Shown: positions 20,022 through 29,579, numbered from the stretch's first letter. The stretch: 64,000 nucleotides of DNA from Lachnoclostridium phytofermentans (GCF_000733755.1 NZ_JPOF01000007.1:549082-613081), one strand, 5' to 3'. A program made the numbers and translations. Notes: generated by a model not told the origin, from the sequence alone.

Positions 20022-21756
20022 TTTGGTAAAAAAGTCTATTATAAAAGTAATTAGAAAAAATATGGGTCGATGTATATTACTGATCTTTGCTGTTTGCGGC
20101 ACTGTCATCACAAGTTTAGTTCCTCCACAGATTTTGAAACAAATCTTTGATCAAAACCTTGTGCCAAGAAGCAGTGACGGGCTGCTCATGTTAGCAATAG
20201 CTTATATGGGTGTTATATTGTTTATTGGCGTCTTTGATTTTATGAAGGAGGCTGTCCTTACAGTTTTAGGGCAAAAAATCACAAAGGAAATCCGGGTTGA
20301 AATGATGGTAAAGCTTGAAAAAATATATGCCTTGTTTTTCTCTAGCAATGGGTCTGGTGTAGTTGTTTCAAGATTTACTAACGATGTGGATGCGATTAAC
20401 TCTTTGTTTACGAGTGGTATTGTGGGAATGATGATCGACTGTTTAAAGGTTATAGGAATTATATTTTCTATTTGGCTGTTCAGTGAAACGCTTGGAATCA
20501 TCACTATAATATTACTTCCCATTATTTATGCGATCACAAGGCTTTTTCAAAAAAGAATGTTAAAGGCACAGATAGAAAATCGAATTTTAGTGGGCAAGGT
20601 AAACAATCATATTTCCGAAAGCTTGAAAAATGCACAGATGATTAAGGTTTTCAGCAAAGAAAACTACATGGAAAGGAAATATACGGAGCATTTACTGGAT
20701 AACTATAAAACTGTTGAAAAAGTAAATTTCTATGATTCCGTATTTCCTCCTATGATACAAATTACCCGTGCTGTTGTAATTGCCATAATTGTTATTCTAT
20801 CATCGAAGCAACTTAATTATTTGGGGATATCCCTGGGTATGGTTGCAGCATCCATTGATCTGATTTCAAACTTGTTTGCACCAATTGAAAATCTGGGAAT
20901 GGAGCTTCAAAACATTCAGCAGGCAATATCCGGTATTCATCGAGTGAACAACTTTTACAGTGAGACAGAAGACACTAATACGATTAAGGAATTACAAGCA
21001 GAAAATATTATACCAATCCGTGAAGAAGTAAGACTTTCATTTCACGACTTAACATTTCATTATGAGGAAGGAACAGATGTTTTGCAAAATATCAACCTTA
21101 TAATAAAACCACAGGAAAAGGTTACATTTGTCGGTAGAACAGGCGTTGGAAAATCCACATTATTTAAACTTATCATGGGATTACTGAAACCTTCTGAAGG
21201 CAATATTACAATCAATGGAATTGATGTTTACAACATACCGAATAATGAAAAACGTAAGATATTTGGTTATGTAGATCAGAGCTTTCATTTGATAAAAGGC
21301 ACAGTTGCGGAGCAAATCAGTCTACAAGACGAGAGTATCACAAGAGAGCAAATTGAACATGCACTGGAATTTGTGGGAATGACGGATTATATAGCATCTT
21401 TAGAGAAGGGCTTTGATACACAAGTAATCAATGACACTCTTTTTTCACAAGGACAAATGCAACTTCTTGCGATTGCAAGAGCAATTGTGACAGATCCTCC
21501 AATTTTACTATTGGATGAAATTACGGCAAATCTAGATTCAATCACTGAGGAAAAGATAGTTACAGTACTGCAAAAGGCAAGCCGAGCACACACAATACTG
21601 TCGATTTCTCACCGTTTATCCTCTATGATTGCCAGCGATATGGTTGTTATTTTAGAAAATGGCAGAGTAAAAAATACAGGTTCTCCGGAAATGCTGTTGC
21701 AAAAGGATGACTGGTATCGCAGCCATCTTGCACTGGAGAAACTGACTTGGAGTTAA
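20005..21756 (+). CDS. ABC exporter subunit 2 (catalytic ATP site)
   Basis: The frame is open upstream, but ATGs at 20005 and 20011 give a short overlap with subunit 1, the usual coupling. About 583 residues: six membrane helices, then Walker A GRTGVGKST, a degenerate signature (FSQGQ instead of LSGGQ), Walker B with catalytic Glu (LLLDEITAN) and SISHRLS. Together with subunit 1, one consensus and one degenerate ATP site would form. A truncated tetR gene follows directly and may once have controlled the pair. Confidence 0.87.
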   Translation: MTMENSLVKKSIIKVIRKNMGRCILLIFAVCGTVITSLVPPQILKQIFDQNLVPRSSDGLLMLAIAYMGVILFIGVFDFMKEAVLTVLGQKITKEIRVEMMVKLEKIYALFFSSNGSGVVVSRFTNDVDAINSLFTSGIVGMMIDCLKVIGIIFSIWLFSETLGIITIILLPIIYAITRLFQKRMLKAQIENRILVGKVNNHISESLKNAQMIKVFSKENYMERKYTEHLLDNYKTVEKVNFYDSVFPPMIQITRAVVIAIIVILSSKQLNYLGISLGMVAASIDLISNLFAPIENLGMELQNIQQAISGIHRVNNFYSETEDTNTIKELQAENIIPIREEVRLSFHDLTFHYEEGTDVLQNINLIIKPQEKVTFVGRTGVGKSTLFKLIMGLLKPSEGNITINGIDVYNIPNNEKRKIFGYVDQSFHLIKGTVAEQISLQDESITREQIEHALEFVGMTDYIASLEKGFDTQVINDTLFSQGQMQLLAIARAIVTDPPILLLDEITANLDSITEEKIVTVLQKASRAHTILSISHRLSSMIASDMVVILENGRVKNTGSPEMLLQKDDWYRSHLALEKLTWS

Positions 21757-21828
21757 GCTGGATATATACCTTTAAGTGAGTATGAAGATGAAAGTAGTCC
21801 AATTAGGAATACAGAAGGAGGAGCCTAT

Positions 21829-22005
21829 ATGCAAGATTCACAGCTAACCAAAAACGCATTATTTGCATCTATGAAGGAACTTATGGCTAAGTACCCGATG
21901 GAAAAAATCAAGATTGTCAATAATGTTGAACGTTGCAATATGAATCAGCAGAGCTTTTACTACCGCTTTAAAGATAATTATGATTTTGTAAACTGGGTTT
22001 ATTAT
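21829..22005 (+). pseudogene. Truncated TetR-family regulator
   Basis: The first ~57 residues are a TetR DNA-binding domain (KNALFASMKELM, then MNQQSFYYRFKDNYDFVNWV), closely similar to residues 1-58 of the intact TetR at 23719. The frame then stops because the sequence runs into the tail of an AI-2E-type transporter gene lying on the other strand. The ligand-binding half is missing, so no normal TetR regulator can be made. A good AAGGAGGAG site precedes it. Confidence 0.8.
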
Positions 22006-22635
22006 TTGTAGCCTCATGTAATAAAGCATAAGCAGAAGCAGCTAATAACATTCCTATGGGACTAGCAAGATTACCACCAATAGTAATTGATGCAAGTACC
22101 CATATGGCAGGAAGATTAATTTTAGAACCAACGACTCTGGAATAAATCATATTCCCTTCTACTTGTTGCAATATTAGTAGAAATATGATAAAAACAAAGG
22201 CTTTGAAGGGATTAACTGTAAGTATCATAAAGGCAAAAACAATAGCACAAATATATGCACCTACAATGGGAAGTAGAGCTGTTACACCAACCAAAGAACC
22301 AATCATAGGGGTGATAGAACAATAGCAATAGGATGACGTAGTTTTTTAAAATATTTATTAGAATTTTTGGTAAATAAATGTTTCTCTATAGGACGCATGG
22401 GAACATTAAAAATGAGAGATAATACTACTCCTTATAATAAAGGAAATATAAAATCTACTAACCAAGAAGAGATTGCATTTGCAATAATGTTCATATGTCC
22501 CAAAGCTAAATAAATTAATATATAAATGGTAAAAATTCCTATGATCCATTTGGATACAAAACTACGTTTTTTCCTGCTTTCTATTAGCCTTGATAACTCC
22601 ATTTTAGACATTAATGTCTTGCATAAGTGATGCAA
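21985..22635 (-). pseudogene. Remnant of an AI-2E-family membrane transporter
   Basis: On the minus strand, 22635-22432 gives an N-terminal piece (SRLIESRKKRSFVSKWIIGI plus a membrane helix) and 22306-about 21985 a C-terminal piece with GVTALLPIVGAYI, QQVEGNMIYSRVVG and LPAIWVLASITIGG, the hallmark of the AI-2E transporter family (PF01594). Intact members have about 350-400 residues; here about 150 central residues are missing and the pieces are out of register. The tail abuts the broken tetR, marking a deletion or recombination junction. Confidence 0.75.
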
Positions 22636-22664
22636 TCTTTTTTGGCTAAAATCATTTTTAAATA

Positions 22665-23345
22665 TTATTTGCTTCCTTTTTCAGATTTGTGTTTATATAA
22701 GTAATTCGCAAGTAAAGAAAAGCCTGCATAAAGAATCATCAACAAAATTGAGACCCAAAACATAGGAGAATCAGGCTTTGTTATACTTGCCCCGAGCAGT
22801 GTGGAAAGTATGGTGTTTGGAAGTGATCCAAGAATGCTGGCGAATATATAACGTGAAAAAGGTATCTTTGTTGCACCAAGATACAAACTGACCACATCCA
22901 TTGGAAGGAAGCTGATGATTCTTAGGAAGAAACATACAAAAAATGAATTATTATGTTGCAGTTCTATAATATGAGAAAGTTTAGGATATTTTTTTGTTAG
23001 TTTATCAACAGTAATAGTGCCGGAAAAATATCCGATCCAAAAAGAAACAGTGTAACAAATAAGCATTCCTGCAATATTAACAAGAAGAGCTATTCCGGTT
23101 GGGAAAAGATGTCCGCCAGCAATTTTTAAGATAATAAGCGGAAAAAAAATTGACAAACTTTTTATCGCATACAAAAGAAGTAAAATACACGCAGCAAAAT
23201 AAGGGTTCTGTGGAGTGTATTTTAATATTGATTCCACAGTAAGTGTTTTCCCAAAGAAAATGTAACAAATTATAAAAATGATACATAGCACTATGGGAAG
23301 AAATTTAATAAAGGATAAATATTTGCCGGTTTTTTTTGAATTCAT
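22665..23345 (-). CDS. TVP38/TMEM64-family membrane protein
   Basis: 226 residues with about five or six membrane helices. The VTT (SNARE-associated) domain pattern is present: FPLIILKIAGGHLFPTG, then FFLRIISFLPMDVVSLYLGAT and a C-terminal helix. Members sit in the cytoplasmic membrane; functions are poorly known, with links to lipid scrambling or transport in the wider DedA/VTT superfamily. It is transcribed away from the tetR gene, and a GGACA-N12-TGTCC site lies in the shared upstream region, so control by that TetR is likely. Confidence 0.85.
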   Translation of the reverse strand: MNSKKTGKYLSFIKFLPIVLCIIFIICYIFFGKTLTVESILKYTPQNPYFAACILLLLYAIKSLSIFFPLIILKIAGGHLFPTGIALLVNIAGMLICYTVSFWIGYFSGTITVDKLTKKYPKLSHIIELQHNNSFFVCFFLRIISFLPMDVVSLYLGATKIPFSRYIFASILGSLPNTILSTLLGASITKPDSPMFWVSILLMILYAGFSLLANYLYKHKSEKGSK

Positions 23346-23718
23346 TATTTTTCCTTAATCAAAGCCGTGGTCTTTTAGCTAACCACCATTTTAAATTCAA
23401 TTACTGTAATTATGATTATATAAGATATATTTAGACATTTCATTAGACCAAGTTTATAGTTTGTCGCAAATTTTTACTTTTTTACAAAAGTGTTACTTTT
23501 TTGGACAAACAGTCGAAAGTGTCCCAAAAGAGGTCGCTGGAATTCTTGAAGAAGCTGTTTATTTATGTTAAAATTTACAGATATAATGTGCGGTTGAAGT
23601 CAGCGTGATGAGATAATTCCTGTATCCATCTTAAGAGGCGAAATTTATTCGTATAAATGGTTAAGTTTTGTCTTATTTATATTTTTGGTAAGGATATTTT
23701 GCGAAGGAGGAAACGAAT
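23346..23718. other. Divergent control region between TVP38-like and tetR genes
   Basis: This 373-base segment holds no gene. It is AT-rich with runs of T and contains one clear dyad (23503-23524, listed separately). Promoters for both divergent genes must lie here; no perfect -35/-10 pair stood out. Confidence 0.5.
23503..23524. promoter_or_regulatory. TetR-type operator, site 1 (GGACA-N12-TGTCC)
   Basis: GGACA at 23503-23507 and TGTCC at 23520-23524 are separated by 12 bases. A site with the same arms and exactly the same spacing lies at 25487-25508 in the other divergent region of this block. Two matching dyads around one tetR gene point to its operators. Binding is inferred. Confidence 0.6.
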
Positions 23719-24261
23719 GTGGCAGATTCGAACATAACGAAAAGAGCGCTTGCTGCAGCGTTAAAGGAGTTGATTGGAGAAAAAGCATTTGAAAAAATAA
23801 GTGTTGGAGATATTTGCGAAAAGTGTGAAATGAATCGCAAGAGTTTTTACTATCATTTCAAAGATAAGTATGATTTAGTGAATTGGATTTTTGATACAGA
23901 GTTTATTGCAGCTACAAATAAAAAAAGATATGAAACCGGCTGGGATTTACTTGCAGATATAAGTCGGCTTTTTTATGATAATCGAGATTTTTATCGCAAA
24001 GTGTTGTGCATAAAAGGACAAAATTCATTCTCCGACCATTTTAGGGAATTGTTACTTTCCGTAATTGGCAGTCGCCTTCACGATATTTTAAATATTGAGA
24101 TAACACAAGAGTTTCAAATTAATTTTTTTACGGATGCATTTGTTATGGCTTTTCAAAGGTGGATTTTAGAGTACACTTCTATGTTGCCTTCAGAATTTTT
24201 AGCACAGATTAAGATTTGTATTCAATATCTGGCAGTCAGATATAGTGAATTGGAGCCTTAA
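23719..24261 (+). CDS. TetR/AcrR-family transcriptional regulator
   Basis: 180 residues from a GTG start behind AAGGAGG. The N-terminal helix-turn-helix is intact (KRALAAALKELI ... FEKISVGDICEKCEMNRKSF then YYHFKDKYDLVNWIF), followed by a helical C-terminal ligand domain (DNRDFYRKVL ... LAQIKICIQYLAVRYSE) as in DhaS-like TetR proteins. It lies divergent from the TVP38-like gene and two genes from the radical SAM pair; shared dyads suggest it represses itself, TVP38 and the radical SAM genes. Ligand unknown. Confidence 0.88.
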   Translation: MADSNITKRALAAALKELIGEKAFEKISVGDICEKCEMNRKSFYYHFKDKYDLVNWIFDTEFIAATNKKRYETGWDLLADISRLFYDNRDFYRKVLCIKGQNSFSDHFRELLLSVIGSRLHDILNIEITQEFQINFFTDAFVMAFQRWILEYTSMLPSEFLAQIKICIQYLAVRYSELEP

Positions 24262-24300
24262 TTTACTTTTTGGATTTGTTATAGAATAATACATATTAAT

Positions 24301-24340
24301 AAAGTGAAGGAACAGAATAGTCGATTCCTTCACTTTTTGT
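24301..24340. terminator. Bidirectional terminator between tetR and pseudo-radical-SAM gene
   Basis: AAAGTGAAGGAA (24301-24312) pairs perfectly with TTCCTTCACTTT (24325-24336), with T-rich sequence after it on the plus strand and A/T sequence on the other side. It lies between convergent genes and probably serves both. Confidence 0.8.
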
Positions 24341-24370
24341 TATCATTCATTAAATACTTATATTAGAAAC

Positions 24371-25390
24371 TTAGGCTTTGGGTTTTAGAGAAACTTGTTT
24401 TAGTATTTCAATGAGCGGATGCTTAAAGCAATTGAAATTTTCATACTTATTTGAGTCATAAATTTGACTGAGTTTTCCTTCTTTGCTAAAGCCAATCGAA
24501 CATGCCTCCTCGGATATGATACCATCAATAAAATAACTATCATAAATAATATCAAACGGAATTGTTCGATAAATCTGTTGAGCTCGTGTTTGCAGTATAT
24601 ATTGATAAACACTTACTTGTATTTCCGGCGGACAAGATGGAAATGCAAACAAAGCAGTAAACACAGGGTGCAGAATTTCAGCATCAGTTAAAAAATCACC
24701 ATTAAATATTTTATTCACATCACATTCTTGATAAGGATAGAAAATTGAGTATAAAAATTTTCTTGTACGTAATAAGATACAAGCATCTTCAATTCCATCC
24801 GTATATTCCACTGCAAGCATCAGATTGTTCACTTTACTGGCTTCATCTAATAGAATATTTGTAATTTCTTTGGGAGAGCAGAAGATGATAAAGGCACATT
24901 CAGAAAATTTCTCTGCAAGTTCTAAAATATGTGGTGTCCCATCAAGAGAATAAATCATCCAGGTGTAAATTCCAAGTTCTTGTCCCTGCTCAATAAGGGA
25001 GTGATACGCTTTATTTCTTTCCAAATAAGCCAGACCACTGATTTCTAGAGAGATTGACCATGGAATATTGAATTGTTCTTTTTCTTCGATTGCCCGAATT
25101 CTTTTGGCTCCTTTCGTACAACTGTTGTAGCCAAGGTTCATTCCGAAGGTAACAAGTCGTTCCGTATCAATTGTAGATACAATATCAGGAACTAGTTTAT
25201 AGTAGGAACTATGTTCGTTTTTTAGCATTTCCTGTGTGGTTTCAAAAAATTGTTGTTGAAATTTTCCTTCTGAAAAATTAAGTGCCATGTCCACTAAATT
25301 GCGAGTACTTCTTTCAGGATCATCTTGTATCTGTTTTAAAGTTTTTCTAATAGTTGTTTCTATTAACCTACGGTTAAGGTTATTTTCCAT
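24371..25390 (-). CDS. Radical-SAM-like paralogue lacking cluster cysteines
   Basis: 339 residues that line up with the radical SAM protein encoded divergently at 25651: the N-terminal helical region (DDPERSTRNLVDMA against KDPEKNAPKLMDMV), NIPWSISLE against NVPWAILMD, and IEQGQELGIYTWMIYS against VKQGKELGTYMYIYT. Where the enzyme has CNLHCTGC this protein has GLAYLERN-type sequence with no CxxxCxxC, and TGGEP becomes SLDGT. It therefore cannot bind the usual 4Fe-4S cluster. The middle third is shorter. It is probably a pseudoenzyme that partners or regulates the active paralogue. AAGGAAGG precedes the start. Confidence 0.75.
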   Translation of the reverse strand: MENNLNRRLIETTIRKTLKQIQDDPERSTRNLVDMALNFSEGKFQQQFFETTQEMLKNEHSSYYKLVPDIVSTIDTERLVTFGMNLGYNSCTKGAKRIRAIEEKEQFNIPWSISLEISGLAYLERNKAYHSLIEQGQELGIYTWMIYSLDGTPHILELAEKFSECAFIIFCSPKEITNILLDEASKVNNLMLAVEYTDGIEDACILLRTRKFLYSIFYPYQECDVNKIFNGDFLTDAEILHPVFTALFAFPSCPPEIQVSVYQYILQTRAQQIYRTIPFDIIYDSYFIDGIISEEACSIGFSKEGKLSQIYDSNKYENFNCFKHPLIEILKQVSLKPKA

Positions 25391-25486
25391 AAGCTACCTT
25401 CCTTTACGTATTTACTGAAATTTCAAGTAAGCAGAAAACATATCTTACACGGTTTAATCATAGTTAGACTTAGATATTTGTACAAT

Positions 25487-25508
25487 GGACAAAAAGTTGA
25501 TTCTGTCC
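25487..25508. promoter_or_regulatory. TetR-type operator, site 2 (GGACA-N12-TGTCC)
   Basis: GGACA (25487-25491), 12 bases, TGTCC (25504-25508). Arms and spacing are the same as at 23503-23524. It lies between the divergent radical-SAM-like genes, so a single regulator could control both of them together with the TVP38 and tetR genes. Confidence 0.6.
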
Positions 25509-25650
25509 AAAAATGTGACAATTTTTTTGAGTGTCAAGATTTAAGACATTTTCTGTGTTGTGTCCGTTGTATTTCGTAAATGAATTTCTATAATTAGTGC
25601 ATAAGCATATTGTAAATGCTAATAAAAATTTCATAAGGAGAAGAAAAGGT

Positions 25651-27003
25651 ATGGCTGAGAAGAAAACTAAAGAAATTATGCAGGAGTTTGCAATTAAAAA
25701 GGCACTTGGTTATCTGGAGAAGGACCCAGAAAAGAATGCACCTAAGCTTATGGATATGGTGGATAAGGTCTGCCCAGATGATTGGTACGGAGGTGCAAGA
25801 AAAACGATACGCAGGATTTTAGAAGAAAAGGGAAATTGGTATGAGCTTGTATTGCGTATTTATGATTTGGATCCTGGAGTTAGAAAAGTTTTTTTTGAGA
25901 ATTTTATTTTCAACTCGGCACTGAAAGGCAGTGCGATTCAGAAGGAAATTGCTGAGAAGAACAATTGCAATGTACCTTGGGCTATTTTAATGGACCCGAC
26001 CTCTGCTTGTAATCTTCACTGTACGGGCTGTTGGGCAGCAGAATATGGACATCAGTTAGAGCTTGATTTTGATACACTTGATTCTATTGTTAAGCAAGGT
26101 AAGGAGTTAGGCACATATATGTACATATATACGGGTGGTGAACCATTAGTACGCAAAAAGGACTTAATCAGATTGTGTGAGAAACATACCGATTGTGAGT
26201 TTTTATCATTTACGAACGGAACATTGATTGATGAAGAATTTTGTCAGGAAATGCTTAGAGTAAAAAATTTTGTTCCGGCTATCAGTCTAGAAGGCTTTGA
26301 AGATGCCAATGATGGGCGAAGAGGTGATGGTGTATATCAGAAAGTTATAAATGCCATGAGATTGTTAAAGGAAAATAAGCTACCTTTCGGTATTTCAACC
26401 TGCTATACTAGCAAAAACTTTGAAGATGTAAGCAGTGAAGCATTTTATAATCTGATGATAGAAAACGGAGCATTATTTGCATGGTTCTTCCATTATATGC
26501 CTGTTGGGAATTCAGCAGTTACTGAGCTTATGCCGACACCAGAGCAGAGAGAGGAAATGTATCATAGAATTCGTCATTTTAGAGAAATAAAACCGATTTT
26601 CGGAATGGACTTCCAGAATGATGCTGAGTTTGTAGGAGGTTGCATCGCAGGAGGACGCAGTTACTTCCACATAAATGCAAAAGGAGATGCTGAGCCATGT
26701 GTATTTATCCACTATTCTAATGCAAATGTTCATGACACATCAATAATTAATATTTTAAAGAGTCCTATTTTTCAGGCATATCATGATAACCAGCCATTTA
26801 ATGACAATCAGTTACGTCCCTGCCCGATGCTGGAAAATCCGGAAGTCTTAAGAAAACTAGTAAAGGATACCGGAGCAGTAAATACTGACTATCAGGAGCC
26901 GGAAAGTGTAGATCATTTATGTGATAAATGTAATGCTTATGCAGAAAACTGGAAACCAACAGCGGATAGACTGTGGGAAGACAGCCATTCCTGTGAAAGC
27001 TAA
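25651..27003 (+). CDS. Radical SAM / SPASM-like enzyme
   Basis: The start at 25651 is chosen because of AAGGAGAAG just upstream; the longer frame has no ribosome site. The product is 450 residues. The cluster motif CNLHCTGC gives Cys 120, 124 and 127, followed by YTGGEPL (SAM binding) and FTNGT. The C-terminal part has further cysteines (GGCIAGG, EPCVFIHYSN, PCPMLENPE, LCDKC) that look like an auxiliary SPASM-type cluster region. The N-terminal ~100-residue helical domain is shared with the cysteine-less paralogue. Substrate unknown. DegV follows 20 bases later, so the two are an operon. Confidence 0.88.
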   Translation: MAEKKTKEIMQEFAIKKALGYLEKDPEKNAPKLMDMVDKVCPDDWYGGARKTIRRILEEKGNWYELVLRIYDLDPGVRKVFFENFIFNSALKGSAIQKEIAEKNNCNVPWAILMDPTSACNLHCTGCWAAEYGHQLELDFDTLDSIVKQGKELGTYMYIYTGGEPLVRKKDLIRLCEKHTDCEFLSFTNGTLIDEEFCQEMLRVKNFVPAISLEGFEDANDGRRGDGVYQKVINAMRLLKENKLPFGISTCYTSKNFEDVSSEAFYNLMIENGALFAWFFHYMPVGNSAVTELMPTPEQREEMYHRIRHFREIKPIFGMDFQNDAEFVGGCIAGGRSYFHINAKGDAEPCVFIHYSNANVHDTSIINILKSPIFQAYHDNQPFNDNQLRPCPMLENPEVLRKLVKDTGAVNTDYQEPESVDHLCDKCNAYAENWKPTADRLWEDSHSCES

Positions 27004-27023
27004 TTAGTAGGAAAGGAATTGAT

Positions 27024-27893
27024 ATGGATTATCAAATATTCACAGATGCTACGGCAGATATTAGTGAAGAGATGCTTGTAGGACTGCAACATATTGAGAT
27101 TGTTCCAATGGAAATTAATATTGGCAATAAAACTTATGTTTATGGAACAACAGGAAATCTTACAGTAGAACAGTTTTATGCGATGCAGAGAGAAGGGATG
27201 TTTGCAAGCACAACACAAATTCGACCAGATAAATATAAGGAAGCTTTCGAACCATATTTGCAAAAGGGGAAGAACATTTTGTATTTAGGTTTTTCATCAG
27301 GCATGTCAGGCACAGTCAGTTCAGCGAGTTTGTGTGCCAGGGAATTGGAAGAAGCATATCCTACGAGAAAAATACTTTGCATTGATACTCGATGTGCATC
27401 AGTGGGTGAAGGTTTTCTTGTTAGAGAAGCTACCAAGAAGCAGGCAGAAGGAATGAAGCTGGAAGATCTAGCACAATGGGTAACCGAACATTGTTTAGAT
27501 GTGTGCCATTGGTTTACGGTGGATACATTTCAGCATATACTTCATGGTGGAAGAGTATCTGCGGCAGAAGCGATTGCAGGAACGGTTTTAAAGATAAAGC
27601 CATTATTGCATGTTGATGATGAGGGTAAATTGCAAGTAATGGAAAAACCTCGTGGGAACAAGCAGGCGATGAAAGTAAAACTGAAACATATGGAGAAGGG
27701 ATGGATGCCAGAGCTAGGAAAACTGGTTATTGTTGGACATGGAGATTGTCCTGAGAATGGGAAACTATTATGTGAACAAATTACAGAGCATTATCCTGAG
27801 GCGGAAATCTATATGGTTGATATAGGCCCGGTTATTGGTGCACATACAGGTCCTGGAATGATGGCACTTATCTATTGGGGAAATAACCGATAA
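27024..27893 (+). CDS. DegV-family fatty-acid-binding protein
   Basis: 289 residues with the DegV landmarks: YQIFTDATADIS at the start, STTQIRP, LGFSSGMSGTVSSA, the TVDTFQHILHGGRVSAAEA segment, and GPVIGAHTGPGMM at the end. DegV/FakB proteins bind fatty acids, and FakB delivers them to the FakA kinase; no fakA gene is near. Operon with the radical SAM gene (20-base gap, AGGAAAGG site). With a TVP38/VTT protein in the same regulon a lipid-related pathway is conceivable, but that is inference. Confidence 0.88.
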   Translation: MDYQIFTDATADISEEMLVGLQHIEIVPMEINIGNKTYVYGTTGNLTVEQFYAMQREGMFASTTQIRPDKYKEAFEPYLQKGKNILYLGFSSGMSGTVSSASLCARELEEAYPTRKILCIDTRCASVGEGFLVREATKKQAEGMKLEDLAQWVTEHCLDVCHWFTVDTFQHILHGGRVSAAEAIAGTVLKIKPLLHVDDEGKLQVMEKPRGNKQAMKVKLKHMEKGWMPELGKLVIVGHGDCPENGKLLCEQITEHYPEAEIYMVDIGPVIGAHTGPGMMALIYWGNNR

Positions 27894-27922
27894 AAATAGA
27901 TTGTTTGTGCTAAAGAAGTGTA

Positions 27923-28669
27923 ATGCCTATGAGCAAGACTCTTTCACGAAAATTTGAAAAGAGATTTAATTGGGTACAAGGATGTTGGATTGCAGCTCAG
28001 TGGCTCTTGATTGGAAATGGAATAATTACTTTATGTAATCTGGGGGAAGAATTAGTATACCTTTACAAACGATTCGGATTCGGAATTGTTGTACGAATTA
28101 TGACTAGAGACAAACAGTTAATTGCAAGTCCAGAGTTTAGTATAACCATTGGTAAATCACAATTTACAGAACGAGTGGATGGAGGAACGGTTATGCTGGA
28201 AGCTATCAGTAAATTCAAGACAGGTGATATTTATCCAATTGGCAGATTCAAAGGGTTTGATTTGCTTGTAGAGAAGAATTATATGGGAGTAAATTATATG
28301 GTTCTTCGTGGTAAGACTGAGTACAAAGCAGAACTTAGTACGAGCCCTGTTGGTAATATGGTCAAGCTTGAAAACACATTTAATGGGTTATCTGAAAATG
28401 AAGAATTTCTGATTAAGAAGATAGATCAGTACCAACGGGACATGGAACAGTCAAAGCAGGAGTATGAAAAGCCATTTTCGTACGAAACAGAGCTTAAAGA
28501 GAAACTGGCAAGGCAGTTTGCGTTAAATGCAGAGCTGGATCTTGAAAACAGCAAGGTAGAAGACGTTGATTTGAATGGCGTAGAAGTTAAGGATAATGAT
28601 GTTCCAGACAGTAATGTGGCAGAGCGAGGAAATGACTACTTAAACGGACTGGATAATATGAGGAGGTAG
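27923..28669 (+). pseudogene. Chimeric gene: unknown start fused to helicase C-terminus
   Basis: Residues 1-58 (MPMSKTLSRKFEKRFNWVQG and a hydrophobic stretch) match nothing else here. From [12 protein letters not shown] to the end (about 190 residues) the protein repeats the C-terminus of the giant helicase with few changes. The join is near 28097, the left edge of the second direct-repeat copy. The helicase core is absent, so this is a remnant that happens to stay in frame; expression is possible but not supported. Confidence 0.75.
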
Positions 28670-28671
28670 TC

Positions 28672-28710
28672 ATGCTCTATCATGTTTTAGTGATTATATT
28701 AGGCAAATAA
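28672..28710 (+). CDS. Twelve-codon leader-like peptide, copy 2
   Basis: Same 12-codon frame as at 12565 with one silent change (GGT to GGC), behind the same AGGAGGT. Kept intact although neighbouring genes in this copy have decayed. Confidence 0.35.
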   Translation: MLYHVLVIILGK

Positions 28711-28770
28711 ATGATTATAGCAGGAATGTTTATTGTAGTTGGGATTGTCATTTTGGCAGTCCCTTTTTAA
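28711..28770 (+). CDS. Nineteen-residue hydrophobic peptide, copy 2
   Basis: MIIAGMFIVVGIVILAVPF, differing from the first copy by Ile6 to Met. It begins immediately after the stop of the 12-codon frame, as in copy 1. Confidence 0.35.
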   Translation: MIIAGMFIVVGIVILAVPF

Positions 28771-28820
28771 TAAAAATATATTTTTATGTATGCCAGAAGC
28801 ATACAGAAAGAGAGGATTTT

Positions 28821-29518
28821 ATGAAGTATTCAATCAGAACAAATGAAATTAAGGGAAATGAAAGGCAACAAGGTGAGAATGCATCTCACCTAAGAGGTTT
28901 TGCAACATTAACCTTTGGAAATGACTTTAAAATAACCAATATTGCAATTTTGGAAAGTAATGAGGGTAAGCTTTTTGTGTCAATGCCACGCTACAAATCC
29001 AGTGATAAAGATGAAAAGGGTGCGAATGTATATAAGGATGTATGTAATCCAATTACAAAAGAATTTTGTGAGGAACTTTATGACAATATCTTAGAGGCTT
29101 TCGAGAAGGCAAAGTGTGCAGATAAAATTGAAGAGGTAAAAAGTCAGGAGGGAACAGAGATGCCTAGTTTTTCCGTTTCAGTAACTCCCTTTGAAAGAGA
29201 AGGAAGTAATATTGGAGGACTAGCACTTTTGAGAATTGCTTTATTGTAAACAATGTGTCCATTCTTCAAGGAAAAGAAGAGAGTTTATTTGTTGCAATGC
29301 CATCCTATCGTACAAAACAGGTGGACGAAAATCAGAAGGCGGTATATCAGGATGTTTGTTATCCAGTAACAAAGGAATTTCGTGAGAAATTATATGGTGA
29401 ATTAATATCTTCATATCAGGAGGCGAAGGAAAAGATGGAATCTGTGACGCAGATACAGGCACAAGACAAGGTGGTAGTGAGTGTTGGACAACCGGATAGA
29501 GAGACACCATTTCGCTAA
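28821..29518 (+). pseudogene. Frameshifted tandem SpoVG gene (copy 2)
   Basis: The first SpoVG domain is intact to about 29220. A 7-bp deletion relative to copy 1, just after CTAGCAC, shifts the frame and ends it at 29249 with ALLRIALL. The second domain is still readable from 29255 to 29518 in another frame. A single-domain product of 142 residues could still be made from the first part. Confidence 0.85.
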
Positions 29519-29579
29519 TAGATACTTATGATTTAGGCGGTGCGAAAGCATCGCCTTATATAGAATGGAGGAAAGTTAT

